A DNA stretch of 64,000 bases from Lampris incognitus (taxonomy: Eukaryota; Chordata; Actinopteri; Lampriformes; Lampridae). Both the position numbers and the translations under genes were made by a program. How positions within the stretch are numbered: the first letter of the stretch is position 1; each line of letters starts with the position of its first letter. The DNA is taken from assembly GCF_029633865.1 (NCBI RefSeq), contig NW_026611077.1:1426001-1490000 (forward strand), read 5' to 3'. The notes under the pieces were generated by a model. The model saw nothing but the letters and a program-made list of their open reading frames with translations. It did not search any database and had not been told where the DNA came from. This document shows positions 47,227 to 59,655 of the stretch, piece by piece.

Positions 47227-50200
47227 CTGCTCATCCACTGAGCCAGGGACAGTCCTGAGGCTGGACAGTACCACCGCCCCCTCAGCTGGGTGTGTCCAGT
47301 CATTTTATTTTTTGGCTGGCCACACTGCTTGCAGGTGTAGTGGTACTGTTCCTTTACCAGCCGCTTCCATGGTGGTTCGCCCCTAGCCACTAGCTCCGTA
47401 TCTTCCTGGGCAGCTTTCTGCAGTCTCCAGGCACGTTGCCTTGGCTGAGGGCACTCTGCAGCTGGTTGGAACTGAGGAGCTGGCTGGAACGGAGGAGCTT
47501 GCTGGTACTGAGGAGCTTGCTCGTACTGAGGAGCTGGCCGGAATTGTGGAGGGAATGGGGGAGGTGGATGGAACACGGAAGGTGGAAATGGTGGGTACCC
47601 CACAGGCCTGTTTGCCGCCAGAGAGCGCTGGCGGGCAAACGCTTCCCCCTCGTGGTTCTCAGGCTCCTCAAATTTCATTGCCTCATGTGCATGCTTCACA
47701 GGGGCGTCCGCAAGCGTGTTCGCTGCAGGGAGTGACTCCTCGGCCAGGTGCAGCTGTGTGGGAAGAACAGTGCCCTGCAGCAGCATGTCCCTGTCCTTCC
47801 TTTTATCCCTCCTAAGCAGCCTACAAGACAAACATTAATTATTTTATACATATGGTCTATCCTACTAAGTTTATTACATATTTTCTAACAAGCATGCATT
47901 TATATACCATCTTGACTGCATGGGAAAGGTAACCAAAATAACACTCACCAGGAAGAGACAGTGATGTTGTTAACCGGGACCAGAACCAAGTTGGTCTGGT
48001 CCAGGATAACCCTACTGTCCTCCAGCAGCTGTTTGAGGTGGCTGTACACGCTGACAATGGACTGAGGGATGGGCAGTGTTTTTCCCTTTGTGTCCTTGGA
48101 CCTGTTGCGTGCTTGCTCAAACTCTTTGGCAAGTCTGAGGCAAACACACTCACTGACCCTGTGGACTGCAGGGTGGTGGGCTGCTTGGCCATGAGTCATG
48201 TATAGTCTGTGGGAGAGAAGGATGATATGATCTGGACTGTGAACAAGGTTGTAAAGTAATGAAGAACCAGTCGGCAATGTCAAGTAGGGATTGCAATAAA
48301 ATAACAGCCCAATTAGCACTTAATAATTGCTTTTCACAATGACAAGTGCAGTCTGTTATTCAATGATTTGTATTGAATCAAAATGATTGCAAATTGTGGC
48401 CAGTCACCTCTCTGCCACCTGCTGTCCAGGAGCAGAGCCACTTGGCTTCCTGGGTGCTCTCCAAGGGCCTCCTGACGCATGCCCTGCCTTCCTCGCCTTC
48501 TGGGTGTACCTAAATGGTGAAAGAGAACATCCATACACTCGTCATTTGCTCAATGGAGTGTTTGTGTAATTATGGTGTGCAAAGTCATTTCTATTTTGTA
48601 CCTTGAAGGTGCCTTGTCCATGGCATGGAGAGCAGTGTACAGGCCGACGATGTCCGCCTCCTCCTTGGCTGATAAGGCAGTGATGGTGCGGTCCAGCACA
48701 ACCAGGTAGGCCGCCAGGGCATCAACCGCCTCCCAGCCCGCAACGCCTCTGGAGTCACACTGGCTTTTCTGAAAAGTGATAAGTTAGAAAAAAAAACAAA
48801 AAAAAACAAGCAAATAAATGTAAACTTTTGTTTCTAATTATGTGAGCAATGTTGCTTTTACATTCATATATCTTATTAAAATGTAACCAGTTTTACTTCA
48901 GCTAAATATTTTGTTTTTGAGTTAAGTGTTACAAAGTAAGGTGTTACTGACCTCCTCGATGACGGGTCCAGGTTCAGTGTCACCCTCCAGCAACACCTGC
49001 GCTTCCACAGAACTTGGAGGATCCGGATCACCAACCCCAAGCTCAGCTGCCTGGCACAGAGTGGCGACAGGGTCCCCCTCGTCCCAGTGATCACAAGCCC
49101 AAATATCACCTGGCTGGCACACAGTGGCGTCTGGTTCACGTTGGTCCTCCTCAAGAACCTCCGTGGGGATTTCGGGCGTCTGCTGCGGAGCAAGGTCGCC
49201 TCTGTTGGACTGGGCCAATAGATACTCCACAGCAATGCGCTCCCCTGTAACCAGTATAAACACAATGAGGAAAGGACATACGTACATGCACACATTTCCT
49301 ACATGTACAGCACAATCTTCACACCCAAGAAATGCATGTCCTCTGAGTAGGGGGGTGTCTAAGAAGAAAAAATAAAGTAGGAGGGTATGTAATACTCAGG
49401 TCCACCAGTGTTGCTGTGAGAGGTCTCTTACCAGTAGGTTTCCCGGGTGGGCTGAACTCTGGATCCAGAGCACAACCAAGGACCCGCTGGCTCATGCTGT
49501 TGAGGTGGGATATCAAACGGACATCAAAGGTCCTGAGGGTTGAGGCCCCCACCACAGCTACTGCCTCCTTGGCCCGGCCCATGTTCCACCTTGATACCCC
49601 CTCCAGCATGTACATTTGGGTGTGCATGGCATTGCTCTGCCAGCCTAAGAAACAAAATGCTTGGTTCAGTCAACCATTATGATAAAGTGAATACATATGA
49701 ATACCTATTGAAGACAGTGGTAATTACTGTGTTATTTTGAATAATTAAAGCACATTCTCTGTCATAACATAGAAAATATTTTTTTTTAAAAGAATGACAT
49801 ACAACATTGAGACTTGAATGTACCTGGGATAAAAGCACACTGGTGGCGGTGAAAACTCTCCAGGGAGGAGGACCCCCTAGCACATCTAAAGACGTCCAGC
49901 TCTTTGCCGCCCTTCTGGAGTGTCCCCACCTTTGTGTACAGTGCAACACCTTCAGGGTCTTGGAGGCACTCCAGGTGCTTCTGCTGCACCGCCCACACAT
50001 GGCGCATGCTGTCAGAGTTCACCAGACGCAGCCCTGAGGTGTCGGTCAGCTCCCACACTAATTCCAGCAGCCCTGAAATCATGGTATGGCTCTCCTGCAC
50101 TGTACGCGTCCTCCTCCTACAATGTTTCTTCAGCTCCCCTGGGCTGATGGTGGCCATGAGCTGAGCCTCAGTGGGAGTGTGTCCACCATGGCTGCTCTTC

Positions 50201-50476
50201 CACTCCACTCTCTTGGCCTCCGCCAGGCATTGCACATCCCCCTGATCCCATTCGAAGATGCAGGAGGAAAGCTTGGCGCAAAAGGTGCCATACAGAGGGT
50301 GGTGCTCTGTGGTGAGGCCGCAGTTGAATCGTCGCATGAAGTGGAAGCTGTCCAAGCGCACCGCAGACCTCCATGGGCGAAACAGTTTGACCACTGAAGA
50401 CACACATGTGAAAAACAAGCATTGATAATTACATAGATATACATACAACAACATTGATGTTAAGGTTTCATCTGTG

Positions 50477-50518
<42 letters not shown>

Positions 50519-53500
50519 GGCACAGGCTCAGGTTGCTCCATGACAGTTAGTTTTACTATAGATTACCATCACCAAAAGATTTTTTACAACACAATTAACT
50601 TGAGCCCAAAGCACTTCAATATATTTGATAAAGAAGCAATTTTCACCCACCAGACTGGCTGCAGCAGTCCCGGTCAACATTGATGACCTGAGGTTCAGCT
50701 TGGCCAGCATTCTCATAGTGAGTGACGATGCCTTGGCACAACTCTTCAAGCCCTGCACCTTCACCCGTTGTGAGAACAGAGTTCAGAACCTGGCCAAACT
50801 CATTGCCGATGTTGGTCATCCATGCAGCAGTGTCCCCTATACCGCCAGCCAGCTTCTTGGTAATCTGTAAAACAAACACTACTTTCTAAAGCAAACTGAA
50901 GACATTGCCCCACTCCACTACATAGTAAACCTATGTCTTGTTTTGTTGTAATTATACATGTTCTATTTTGTATAATTTGTTACTGCTGAAACCCTAACCT
51001 TCTTTGTAGAATCCATCTTAAGGATTCTACCATAGGTGGAGGTGATCACCCCCTTCATCTCATCCCGATGGCTGAGGATGTCATGGAGTGGACCGTCTCA
51101 AACCACTGGGCAAGTGGAAGGGGCCTGAAGGGTGGAGGAGGAATATGGACAGCTGCAGAGGGGACGAAGGTAGCCATCTTCTGGTGGCGCTCACAGTCAG
51201 AGAGATAGCGGATGGTCTGGCGGATCCACTCCTCGCTGTGCGCTTCCTCTATTGCCGACTGGAGGTAGGAGGAACTGTTCCCATAGGTCCTTGGCTTCAG
51301 GAAAGTAATACATTTCCTGTCCAGGGCCAGCTGTGTAGTGAGGACAGCAGGGAACAGGCTCCTATGTGCCACATCCAGTTGGGCAAGCATACCCTGGCTC
51401 CATGGGCAGACCGGCTGCATACACTCGCTGCAACGTGGATAGTCCCCTCCCACTAGGTAATAGCGGCTATCCACGTCAATCACCTCCCTGACCTTCGGGT
51501 AGATCCTGGAGTGATGCATTTTCCTTGAACACTGTGGGCATTTCAGAGGAATCCTCCACGTCCTCATTGGTGCCCAGAAGAACATCTTCTGCCGGTGGTA
51601 CCACCCGGGCTCAGGACGAGATGGTTTGGAGTGCAGTGGTGGATGGAACCAGCCTGCCTCCATGTTCTGCTTCAGCTGCCCAGTCCGCTCATACAGGCAC
51701 TTGGCGATCCACACCGGATCTGCTTCCTGGATGACCTTACGGAATTGATTGGGAAGAAAACCTTTCCAATCAATGGCAGGCGGTCCAAGTGCAGTCTGGG
51801 TGTGGCGTGGCGTTGCGGAGCTTGTTGCAGTTGGCATAAGCTGTGGCGATGGAGTGGGCTGTACAATTTGTGACAGCTGTGGAGATGTGAGCCACGTAGA
51901 TGGTGTGAGCCGTGGTGAGGGTGTCGGCATCCGTGGAAAGGGTGTCGGCTTCTGCGGTGAGAGTGTCGGCTTCTGCGGTGAGGGCACGATGTAGCCTGAA
52001 TAATGATATTCTTGAATGTGTGTCAACAGGCCAAAAGCACCCTGCACCTTGGCCCCACAGGTGTCACAGGTCTCATCCGTGTGGTGGTCAGAAAGGTGTG
52101 AGGTGAATTCTTCTGCCTCCACAACCTCATTGCATTTGCTACACTCCAACACTCCCTGTCCTGCCACTGACGTTCCTGCCTTCGTCTCAACTCCCGCTGC
52201 CCCTGTGTGTCCTCCCGCTGCCTCCATGTCTCCTCCCGCTGCCTCCATGTGTCCTCCCGCTGCCTCCGTGTGTAGCGGTACTTGCCCTGCCTCACTGGAG
52301 CCAGCCCCTGATCCTGGTGACAGATCTGCTGGCTGGGGGGAAAATATAAAAGAGGGCCATGCTACTTGCAAGTATCATACGCTCATTTCACGCCGCGGCC
52401 ATCTTGGATTTTAAAAAACCAAGCGGTGGGAAGTTAACCACGCCCCCTTCTTACTTCATTGAAAACACTGCTGGAAGCAACATGTCGTACTGCTGTGTAC
52501 CATCCTGCAACTCCTGTCAAAGAAGGGAAAGAGATAAATCCTTGACGTTTCACCGCTTCTCCAAACGCCTGCACACCCGTAAGGCATGGGTGGTGAAAAT
52601 TAAGAGGGATACAGGGCCACATTTTCAGGTAACTACCAATACCTTCACCTTTACCTAGCTAGCTGGCTGGATAGCTAGCTAGCTAGCTCCCTAGCAACGT
52701 TGTTAGCTAGCTTTCTGGTCTAACTACAACCATAACAGTTAAGATGTTGCTGACAGTAACGTCAGATATCATTTGTCATTATAGATCACAGACAACACCA
52801 GGGTGTGCTCAAAGCACTTCACCGAAGACTGTTTTCGCAAGACGTTTCTTGGGCTGACAAAACTGAAACCCAGAACTCTACCGACCATTTTCCCATGGTC
52901 AAATCAACCTATGCCGAGGAGTTTACTAACTTTACTAGCAGACAGACATCACGGTAGGTCATGCAGAGCTATAATAACTGTAAACGTTACTCACTCATCT
53001 GCTAACTCGGGTGTCACCTCCCAGCAGGTTGACCACCACGAACAGGAACCCTAAAAATACAAGCTATTAATGGCAGGTATTATGTTTCATTTCATCAACA
53101 TCCTAAAATCATTTTCATGACAACATCCAGCTAACACTGTGCACTCATGTTAACAACTAAATTCCACATTAAGATGCCATATGGCTAAATGTTTACTCCT
53201 CCTGCTATTATTGCAACAGACATTATGTACATGTAGGCCTACTGTATGCATTGAGCTGCAGAGGTTGCATGTACATTTAACGTTACTGTATGCATTGAGC
53301 TGCAGCGGTTGCACCATGTACAGCCAATTAAATAATATTGGGGTGACCAGTTTCACTGTGACAAAAACATTAGAAGGGAGACAGAAGTTTGACGTTGAAA
53401 AATGTTTGCTCCTGTTTGTAGTCACATTGGTGACTTAATAGCGGAAGAAGATGAAGAGGAACATGAGGGAGATAGGTGAGTTGTTACTGCCAGTACAATA

Positions 53501-53541
53501 CAATTTTTCAAACATGTACATTACTGCATTGTATAATATGT

Positions 53542-53600
<59 letters not shown>

Positions 53601-56207
53601 CTAATCTTTCAATAGTGGATAGCTCTGTTCTGACACATCATCTTGATAACAGGAAAATGTGTGGATTTATATTGCTTCCCACATGTATGACATATCCTCA
53701 TGCGTCCAGTGAGGTTTGGGCGACTCTACCTGATCATGACTACGATGTGAAGCCCCTTTCTGTGGAAGACCAGCTTGACGCAGTAAAGAAACGCATTGCT
53801 TTCCTGGAGGATGAAAATAAAAAGCTGAAAAGTGAGCGTTTTGGTCTAGAACGCTTCCAGTGTGCGCCCAATCTGATCAAGTTTTACACTGGTTTTAAGG
53901 ATTACCACACCCTCAAAGCACTCTTCCTAGCTTTACAGCCTACTGCAGAGTCCATGGTGCGATGGACTCAAATGCAAAGGAACAGCCATAACCTAGAACA
54001 CATTTCTGTGTCTGGCTTCCATGCAGAGCATTTATTGCTGATTGATCAGTTTTTCCTGTTCTTGTGCCGTGTGAGGCAGGGCTTTTTTGCTCTTGATTTA
54101 TCTGTATGATTCAATGTGTCGCCGGCCACAGTCAGCAGGAACTGTACGACGTGGGCCAACTATTTGCTCTTTATGTTAGGGACCCTCCCAATATGGCCTA
54201 GTAGAGCAGCAGTAGATGAGCTAATGCCACCAGTATTCAGGGAATTCTACCCAAACACAAGAGGGATACTAGACTGCACAGAGATCTGCATCGAGACAGC
54301 TAGTTCGAAGGTTTTGAACACCATGACATACTCCCATTATAAAAGTAACACTACACTGAAATCCTTAATTGGGATCACTCCCTCAGGGTCAGTTAGCCTG
54401 GTAAGTAATCTATACACAGGATGTATTTCTGATAAGGAGATAACTAAGAGGTCAGGTGTTCTGGACCTCTTAGAGTCAGGTGATGAGGTCATGGCCGATA
54501 AGGGCTTCCTTATCAAAGCCCTGCTCGATGAAATAGATGTAAAACTTGTCATCCCTGCATTTTTAGGCCCAAGTGGACAGTTTAGCTGTGATGAGCTCAC
54601 AGACACACAGGGTATTGCTGGCTTGAGAATACACGTCGAGCGGTCAATAAGACGCATAAAGGAGTACCACATTTTTGATGGAGTCATACCTCTTTCACCA
54701 AGTGGAACAGTCAACCAACTGTGGACTGTGTGTGCTCTCCTAACAAATTTTCAGGGACCACTGTTTTAAACCTTTGTTAAATTTAGCTGACAAGAAAATA
54801 GTGCACACAAACCTTAGATAGATTGAAACATATTTAACTTCATTTCAGTACAGTCCCATTTTTTAGCCCACACCTTGAGATGAGCAATCACTATCTTAGT
54901 TTAGTAAACAATTGATGATTTGAGTTGGTAGTGAGTTCCAGTTTATTGCTACAACAGAATGACAGTTGACCGAACATATTTTAGTTTAAAATGAACCCAC
55001 AGTTTTGTTAAAGTTAAAGGACAAAGAATGACAATATTGTAGCTGGGACAATCTAATGTATAAATATTGAATGTACAGTATAAAAATGAAATGTATCTTA
55101 TTTTTTGTTTTATTGTGATTAAACAGCTTCTTTGAATACAGCCCTGTGTGTGTGTCTCTCCTCACTGGCACAGGAGAGGCAGAAAGTACTCGAAAAAGAA
55201 AAGATCCAGCTTAGTTTTCATATTCTCCCATTCCTCCGCATCAAAGTAGATTCGCTCCAGGTGGTAGTCATCTCGGCACTTCACAAAAAAGTCACACCAC
55301 ATCATCCCCGTGATTCCCATTTGTCCCATCATCTGATTGTAGTAGCCATGGCTGTGTTTGAGAGCAAAAGATCGATCTGGTCTTAGAGAAAGGTACTTGC
55401 ACTCCACAAAGCTGTCCACATCAGGACACTTGATTTCCAGCAGTCCCTGAAGCTGACTGGAGTCATCCACCACCTTCGGTCAGGGGAGGCACCCAAATGT
55501 GGGGCGTTGGGGTTGATGGCGAAACCGCAAGTGGAGACCGAGTGTCCAGTTACTTCCTCATACTGTATAGCTGCAACGGGCTCCAACTCAATTCCTCTCA
55601 TCATGGCCTGTGTCTGCACAGTCCTCTTCGGTCTCTGCCCTGGCTGCATTGATTTCCGATTGAGTAAGAAGGGGGCGTGGCTAAGTTCCCACCACTTGTT
55701 GTGGGTTTTTTTTAAATCCAAGATGGCCACGGCGTGAAATGGGCGTATACACTCCTATTTTTCTCCAGAATTGTGCATATATGCTTAAGCAATATCACAC
55801 TCGAGTTTTTGATGTTATACTGTATATCAGCACGGGTGCTGTTAGGTCATAGCCGAAGAGAAACAGCACCCATGCTGATATATACAATGTAACATCACGA
55901 ATTGTCCATAAAATAAATCCACATACTACAGTCCATAAAATAAAGATGTCCATAAAATACATCCACATGCTACAGTGGCTTGATATAATTTCACCTACCT
56001 TATGGAACCCACAAGAGCATGCAAGGCATCTCCCGAACAGATCCACCTTGCTTTTGCGCTGCAGGGGGCAAGCACCTATTCGCTCCAGGGCTCTTTTCCA
56101 CTTCTTGCACCCTGGTCGTTTGCCGGTGGAGAAGTGAAACTTGCCCTGGGCATACCTTTGGCAAATGTCCCTCCAATAGCCCTCTGTCTTTCCTGTCTTA
56201 GTCATAT
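47220..56207 (-). CDS. Zinc-finger/DUF6729 protein with RNase-H-like, transposase-like core, 10 exons
   Basis: Minus-strand exons: 56207-55999, 52332-50999, 50864-50650, 50393-49824, 49644-49432, 49244-48952, 48768-48602, 48509-48408, 48206-47949, 47820-47220. Exon 1 has GCKKWKRALE and CLACSCGFH. Exon 2 has 8-residue repeats (EAAGGHM), two C2H2 fingers (CSKCNEVV...HLSDHH; CDTCGAKV...HIQEYH), Pro-rich repeats, and a Cys-rich block I take as DUF6729 (FFWAPMRTW, LKCPQCSRKM, YPRCSECMQPVCPW). Exons 3-5 look RNase-H-like: NVDRDCC, VRLDSFHFMRRF, CARGSSSLESFHRHQ. The last exon ends CKQCGQPKNKMTGHTQLRG, then WYCPASG. A frameshift near 51100 (WFETVHS to LHDILSHRDEMKG) breaks exon 2. An upstream first exon is not identified. 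The function is not established; the repeated D/E-type core suggests a transposase of a separate family. The DUF6729 name is from memory. Confidence 0.6.
50480..50517. repeat. GT dinucleotide repeat
   Basis: GT tract within an intron of the DUF6729 gene. Confidence 0.9.
52482..54769 (+). pseudogene. ISL2EU transposase: THAP domain, coiled coil, HTH and DDE (DDE_Tnp_4-like)
   Basis: Exon 1, 52482-52628: MSYCCVPSCN, SLTFHRFSK, the start of a THAP C2CH finger. Exon 2, 52785-52953: RVCSKHFTEDCF, completing the finger. Exon 3 is probably 53423-53475 (acidic). The last exon begins at about 53620 or 53654: a coiled coil (EDQLDAVKKRIAFLEDENKK), then an HTH region. TGA at 54107-54109 lies inside the conserved DLS-FNVSPATVSR motif, a nonsense change in an otherwise open frame. 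The catalytic triad is intact: ILDCTEICIE, DEVMADKGFLI and HVERSIRRIKEY. The stop probably replaced an Arg codon (CGA). Confidence 0.8.
53543..53597. repeat. TA dinucleotide repeat
   Basis: About 27 TA units, directly before the last exon of the ISL2EU transposase. Confidence 0.9.
54770..55160. other. Spacer between the convergent ISL2EU genes
   Basis: AT-rich. AATAAA-type signals occur on either strand and no coding feature is seen. Confidence 0.4.
55162..55735 (-). pseudogene. YqaJ-type recombinase nuclease of ISL2EU, truncated
   Basis: The minus strand shows MMRGIELEPVAAIQYEE, then APHLGASPDR (motif with the catalytic Asp). After a 1-base shift it shows VVDDSSQLQGLLEIKCPD (Glu-x-Lys) and YYNQMMGQMGITG, the PD-(D/E)XK pattern of lambda-exonuclease/YqaJ enzymes. 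About 190 codons remain. The N-terminal part is replaced by the right TIR, so this copy arose by internal deletion. In ISL2EU the nuclease is thought to assist transposition. Confidence 0.8.
55811..55896. repeat. Short near-perfect palindrome (hairpin)
   Basis: GATGTTA...ATATCAGCACGGGTGCTGTT pairs with AACAGCACCCATGCTGATAT...TAACATC around a loop of about 17 bp. Probably the ends of a tiny MITE. It lies in the DUF6729 intron just outside the ISL2EU. Confidence 0.8.
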
Positions 56208-56498
56208 CTGCAAACATTAAATATAAAACAAGTCAATGTCAAGCTAGGCTGTGTTTGTGAAGCTCACAATAAAGTCCTGTTTAATATTTGTTTCATAGAA
56301 CGTTTATCTTCCAAAACAATACTTCTCTGAAAATGGTCACTCACTACATCACTAGTCATCATTTCAAGTAGTAGACTAGACACTAACGTTAGTGCTAACT
56401 GTGTTATATAAGCAATTACATAAATATATTTGAGAGATTTTAGTTTGCTTGTTTGTTTGCTGTGTGGAGAACTAGCTAGACTCTTCAACCCTTTCCAC

Positions 56499-56552
<54 letters not shown>
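56499..56552. repeat. CA dinucleotide repeat
   Basis: About 26 CA units. The surrounding 56220-56840 shows no gene, although an upstream exon of the DUF6729 gene could be hidden here. Confidence 0.9.
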
Positions 56553-56554
<2 letters not shown>

Positions 56555-56844
56555 TACAGCCTCTGCACATCTAGCAAGATGGGACATGGAGCATGCCTTC
56601 CCCTATCCAGGCCCTTTCAGATTAGAGCTTTACTCCAGACGAGAGGAGAGGACAGGAGAGGAGGGGAGGGGAAAGGGGAGCACACCCATAGCCTATCCCC
56701 GGTGCACAGCTGCTACCTCCAAGTTCCACAATAGTTGGGCTCACCTGAACAGGAAAGCGTACAAAGTGAGCTCAGGTATAGAGAAAACAATGAAGTCAAC
56801 AAGACCTCAAATGTAACTGTAAGGCAAAACAGCAGGGATAGGAA

Positions 56845-57177
56845 CCTATACAAAAAGGCAAAACACGGGTCCGCGGTGTAAGCATCGGCTTTGTGTCGAT
56901 GCAGTTGCCCACTGGGGACCAGGCCTCGCGCCCTGGTCTCGTCACATCCGACGATGGCCGGACTCGATTAAGCAGCAATAACTGGCACCGCTGTCTACGG
57001 GAGCGGGGCGATTCGGCTTCGGCTTCGGCTTGTGTTCGTCACATGAACGCGTCTCTGTGTGTGTGGGAAACAGCAGTGGTCCTTGTCACGGAAGTGGCGA
57101 CGCGTCTCCTCGTGTTTGAATTAAAATAGGGGGATCTATTGGCCACTACATTGGGAGAAAAAGGGAAAAATCAGAAA
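56845..57177 (+). repeat. SINE-like dispersed repeat
   Basis: Contains GTCGATGCAGTTGCCCACTGG, CTGGTCTCGTCACATCCGA and a tail ATTGGCCACTACATTGGGAG followed by an A-rich end. This arrangement and tail are common in fish SINE families. No target duplication was identified. Confidence 0.4.
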
Positions 57178-57441
57178 TAAATTTAAAGAGAAAAAGGCAA
57201 AGCACAAATTACTTATGTAATATTTGCTAGTAATATTTGATTTGCTAATGTCCCTTACGGCTTTCCGTAGCGCCACAACAAAGTCACGTGATGTACGTAA
57301 CACCGTGAGTCGGAATCTGGTCGGTGAATAAACACCCAGCACGAGAGAAGTCGTCCTTGCTTTATTAATGTTATAAGTTAACATAGCCAGAGGGCACAGA
57401 TCATTACATGGTGTCAGAGTAGCGGAGTTTAAATACCCAAT

Positions 57442-58212
57442 ATGGATTCGTACGGCGTTCCAGCTCCACGGATGGACTGGGAATCGGCGAACTTACCTGA
57501 AGCATGGAGACGATTTCGACAAACAACGGAGCTAATGTTCAAGGGCCCCCTGCGCGGGAAGAACGAAGAGGAGAAATGCAGCTACCTCCTGCTCTGGATA
57601 GGGGAAAAAGGGCGCGATGTGCACAACACTTGGACACTCAGCGGAGAACAAGCCAAGAAGCTAGAAACGTACTACGATAAGTACACTGAGTACATCACCC
57701 CCAAAGCAAACCCGATTTATGCCAGATATAAATTTCATGAAAAGATGCAGGGAGAGAGTGAATCCTTCGAAGAATTTGTAACTGAGCTAAAGCTCCTTGT
57801 CAAAGACTGTGGCTACCCAACTGCCGACGAGATGGTCAGGGACCGCATCGTGTTTGCCACCAACTCACCCAGAGTGAAAGAAAAGCTACTTAGCCAGGGA
57901 GCTGAGCTAACACTAGGAAAAGCCATAGATGTAGCCCGCTCACACGAGCTAGCAAAGCAACAGCTAAAGTCTATGGGCCAGGGCAGCACGCATGAAACGG
58001 TGCACGCAATAGGCAGAAAGACTTACAAGCCGAACGCACCCAAAGCAGCTAACGCTAACTTCAGACAAAGGGAGGATAACGTTAGCACCGCCGCCAGGGC
58101 GTGTAGCTATTGTGGAGGGCTACACGGCGCTAAAGCCACTTGCCCAGCTAAGGGTAAACAATGCATTAAATGCAAGAAGCTCAATCATTTTGCTAAAGTA
58201 TGCAAGTCCAGC
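57442..58212 (+). CDS. Gypsy gag with zinc knuckles
   Basis: Starts at ATG 57442, 33 bp after the LTR. It has a capsid region (WRRFRQTTELMFKG, YLLLWIGEKGRD, FHEKMQGESESFEEFVTEL) and two knuckles (CSYCGGLHGAKATC and CIKCKKLNHFAKVC). The frame is open from the start. Just after the second knuckle it runs into RNase H sequence in a different frame, so the natural end, protease and all of RT are missing. Confidence 0.85.
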
Positions 58213-59340
58213 ACCCAGGTCCAGTACTCTCATATTTCGACCCGCAGAAAGAGCTGCGACTCCAAGTGGATGCATCCAAAAGTGGCCTTGGGGCTGTCAT
58301 GCTCCAAGATGGCAAACCAATTGCCTATGCGTCCAAGTCACTCAACAGCACTGAAGAAAACTACGCACAGATAGAGAAGGAGCTCTACGCTGTGGTCTTC
58401 GGCTGCAAGAGGTTCCACGAGTACATGTACGGACGAAAAGTGATTGTGGAGTCAGACCACAAGCCTCTGGAGGCAATACTAAAAAAGCCACTGGCAGCAG
58501 CACCACCCCGGCTGCAACGGATGATCCTGGCGCTCCAAAAATACGACATCCAAATCATCCACCGCCCCGGTAAGGACATACCGGTGGCCGACACACTGTC
58601 ACGCAAGTCAATAGAACACCACGACAGTGACCTACAGGAAGGGATGGAGGCCCAAGTGCACACAGTCCTCAGCAACATCCCTGTGAGCGACACAAGACTC
58701 ACAGAAATCAAGCAGGAAACAGCGCAAGATCCACAGCTCACCGCACTCAGACGAGCCACACTCACTGGCTGGCCAGACACAAAGAAAAAGTGCCTGCCCA
58801 GCATCCAGGAATACTGGAACCACAGAGCAGAAATCTCAGAAATGGACAGTATCCTGTTCAAAGGTGAGAGAATCATTGTCCCCCAAAAGCTTCGCAAGGA
58901 CATGATACAGCGCATCCATGCCAGCCACCTTGGCGTGGAAAAAAGCAAATGCCGAGCAAGAGACTTACTGTTCTGGCCTGGCATGGGGAAACAGATCGAG
59001 GATGCGGTAGCAGACTGCAGCATATGCCAAGAACGGCGCAGCGCAAATGCAAAGGAACCAATGATGTCACACGCCATACCCGAGCGGCCGTGGCAAGTGA
59101 TAGGCACAGACCTATTCACATGGAACTCACAGGACTTCATAGTCACTGTGGACTAGTACTCCAGATTCTTCGAGCTAGAGAGACTTTACAGCTGCACCTC
59201 ATCTGCCGTCATCATGAAGCTGAAAGCAGCAATGGCTCGACACGGAATCCCCGAGACTATCATCAGCGACAACGGTCCGTGCTACAGCTCTGGTGAGTTC
59301 CGCAACTTCTCACAGACATGGGGTTTCTCACACACCACCA
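58213..59340 (+). pseudogene. Gypsy RNase H and integrase
   Basis: RNase H: LQVDASKSGLGAVMLQD, IEKELYAVVFG, ESDHKPLE, VADTLSRKS. Integrase HHCC finger: RIHASHLGVEK...CSICQERR. DDE core: TDLFTWNSQDFIVTVD, then a stop (TAG 59154-59156) where the next codon is usually Tyr. Beyond the stop the frame shifts; FFELERL and SDNGPCYSSGEFRNF can be read up to 59340. The N-terminal junction shows the RT was removed cleanly from the knuckle to the start of RNase H. Confidence 0.8.
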
Positions 59341-59341
59341 C

Positions 59342-59611
59342 TGTTGAACATAATGTGCAGTCTCACATATACAGCCAGTCAGCCACTGTATTATTTACTG
59401 CGCTATAAGCAAGCTATTTTGGTCCTTGCGGGTATCCATATGTGTGTGTGTATGACTTCTGTGCATGTGCAATAAAGCTCTCTTCCTGCCCCACCAAGTA
59501 CGACTGGACGTCTAATGTTTGCTCCTGCAGTCTAACTCTACAAAAGTATATTAACATACCAAACAAGTATGTAGCTAGACATCCGGTGACATAAATATGA
59601 ACAATGCAACA
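59342..59611 (+). repeat. Copia 5' LTR
   Basis: 270 bp, TGTTGAAC...TGCAACA, with AATAAAGC near 59471. Confidence 0.9.
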
Positions 59612-59655
59612 GGTTATGGGCCCAGTGCCATGTCTAGTCAGCGATTTAATAGACT

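Larger units (their letters stand above)
52379..55745. mobile_element. ISL2EU DNA transposon (3.4 kb) in an intron
   Basis: TIRs ACGCTCATTTCACGCC...GGCCATCTTGGATTT (left) and ACGCCCATTTCACGCC...GGCCATCTTGGATTT (right, reverse complement) extend about 85 bp to CCACGCCCCCTTCTTAC. AT flanks both ends, fitting a 2 bp duplication. Inside, a THAP-DDE transposase (plus) and a YqaJ-type nuclease (minus) converge, the gene pair that defines ISL2EU. The left TIR ends 46 bp from the 3' splice site of the DUF6729 intron. Both genes are damaged, and the nuclease lacks its N-terminus against the right TIR. Confidence 0.85.
57216..59341 (+). mobile_element. Ty3/Gypsy element lacking protease and RT, 3' end replaced by Copia
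   Basis: The 5' LTR, 57216-57408 (193 bp, TGTAATA...ATTACA), is followed directly by TGGTGTCAGAGTAGCGG (primer site). Gag is fused by deletion to RNase H and integrase. The integrase is cut at 59341 by the LTR of the Copia element. LTR length and domain order match the Gypsy at 13555-18157, but the two are not close in sequence. Confidence 0.85.
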
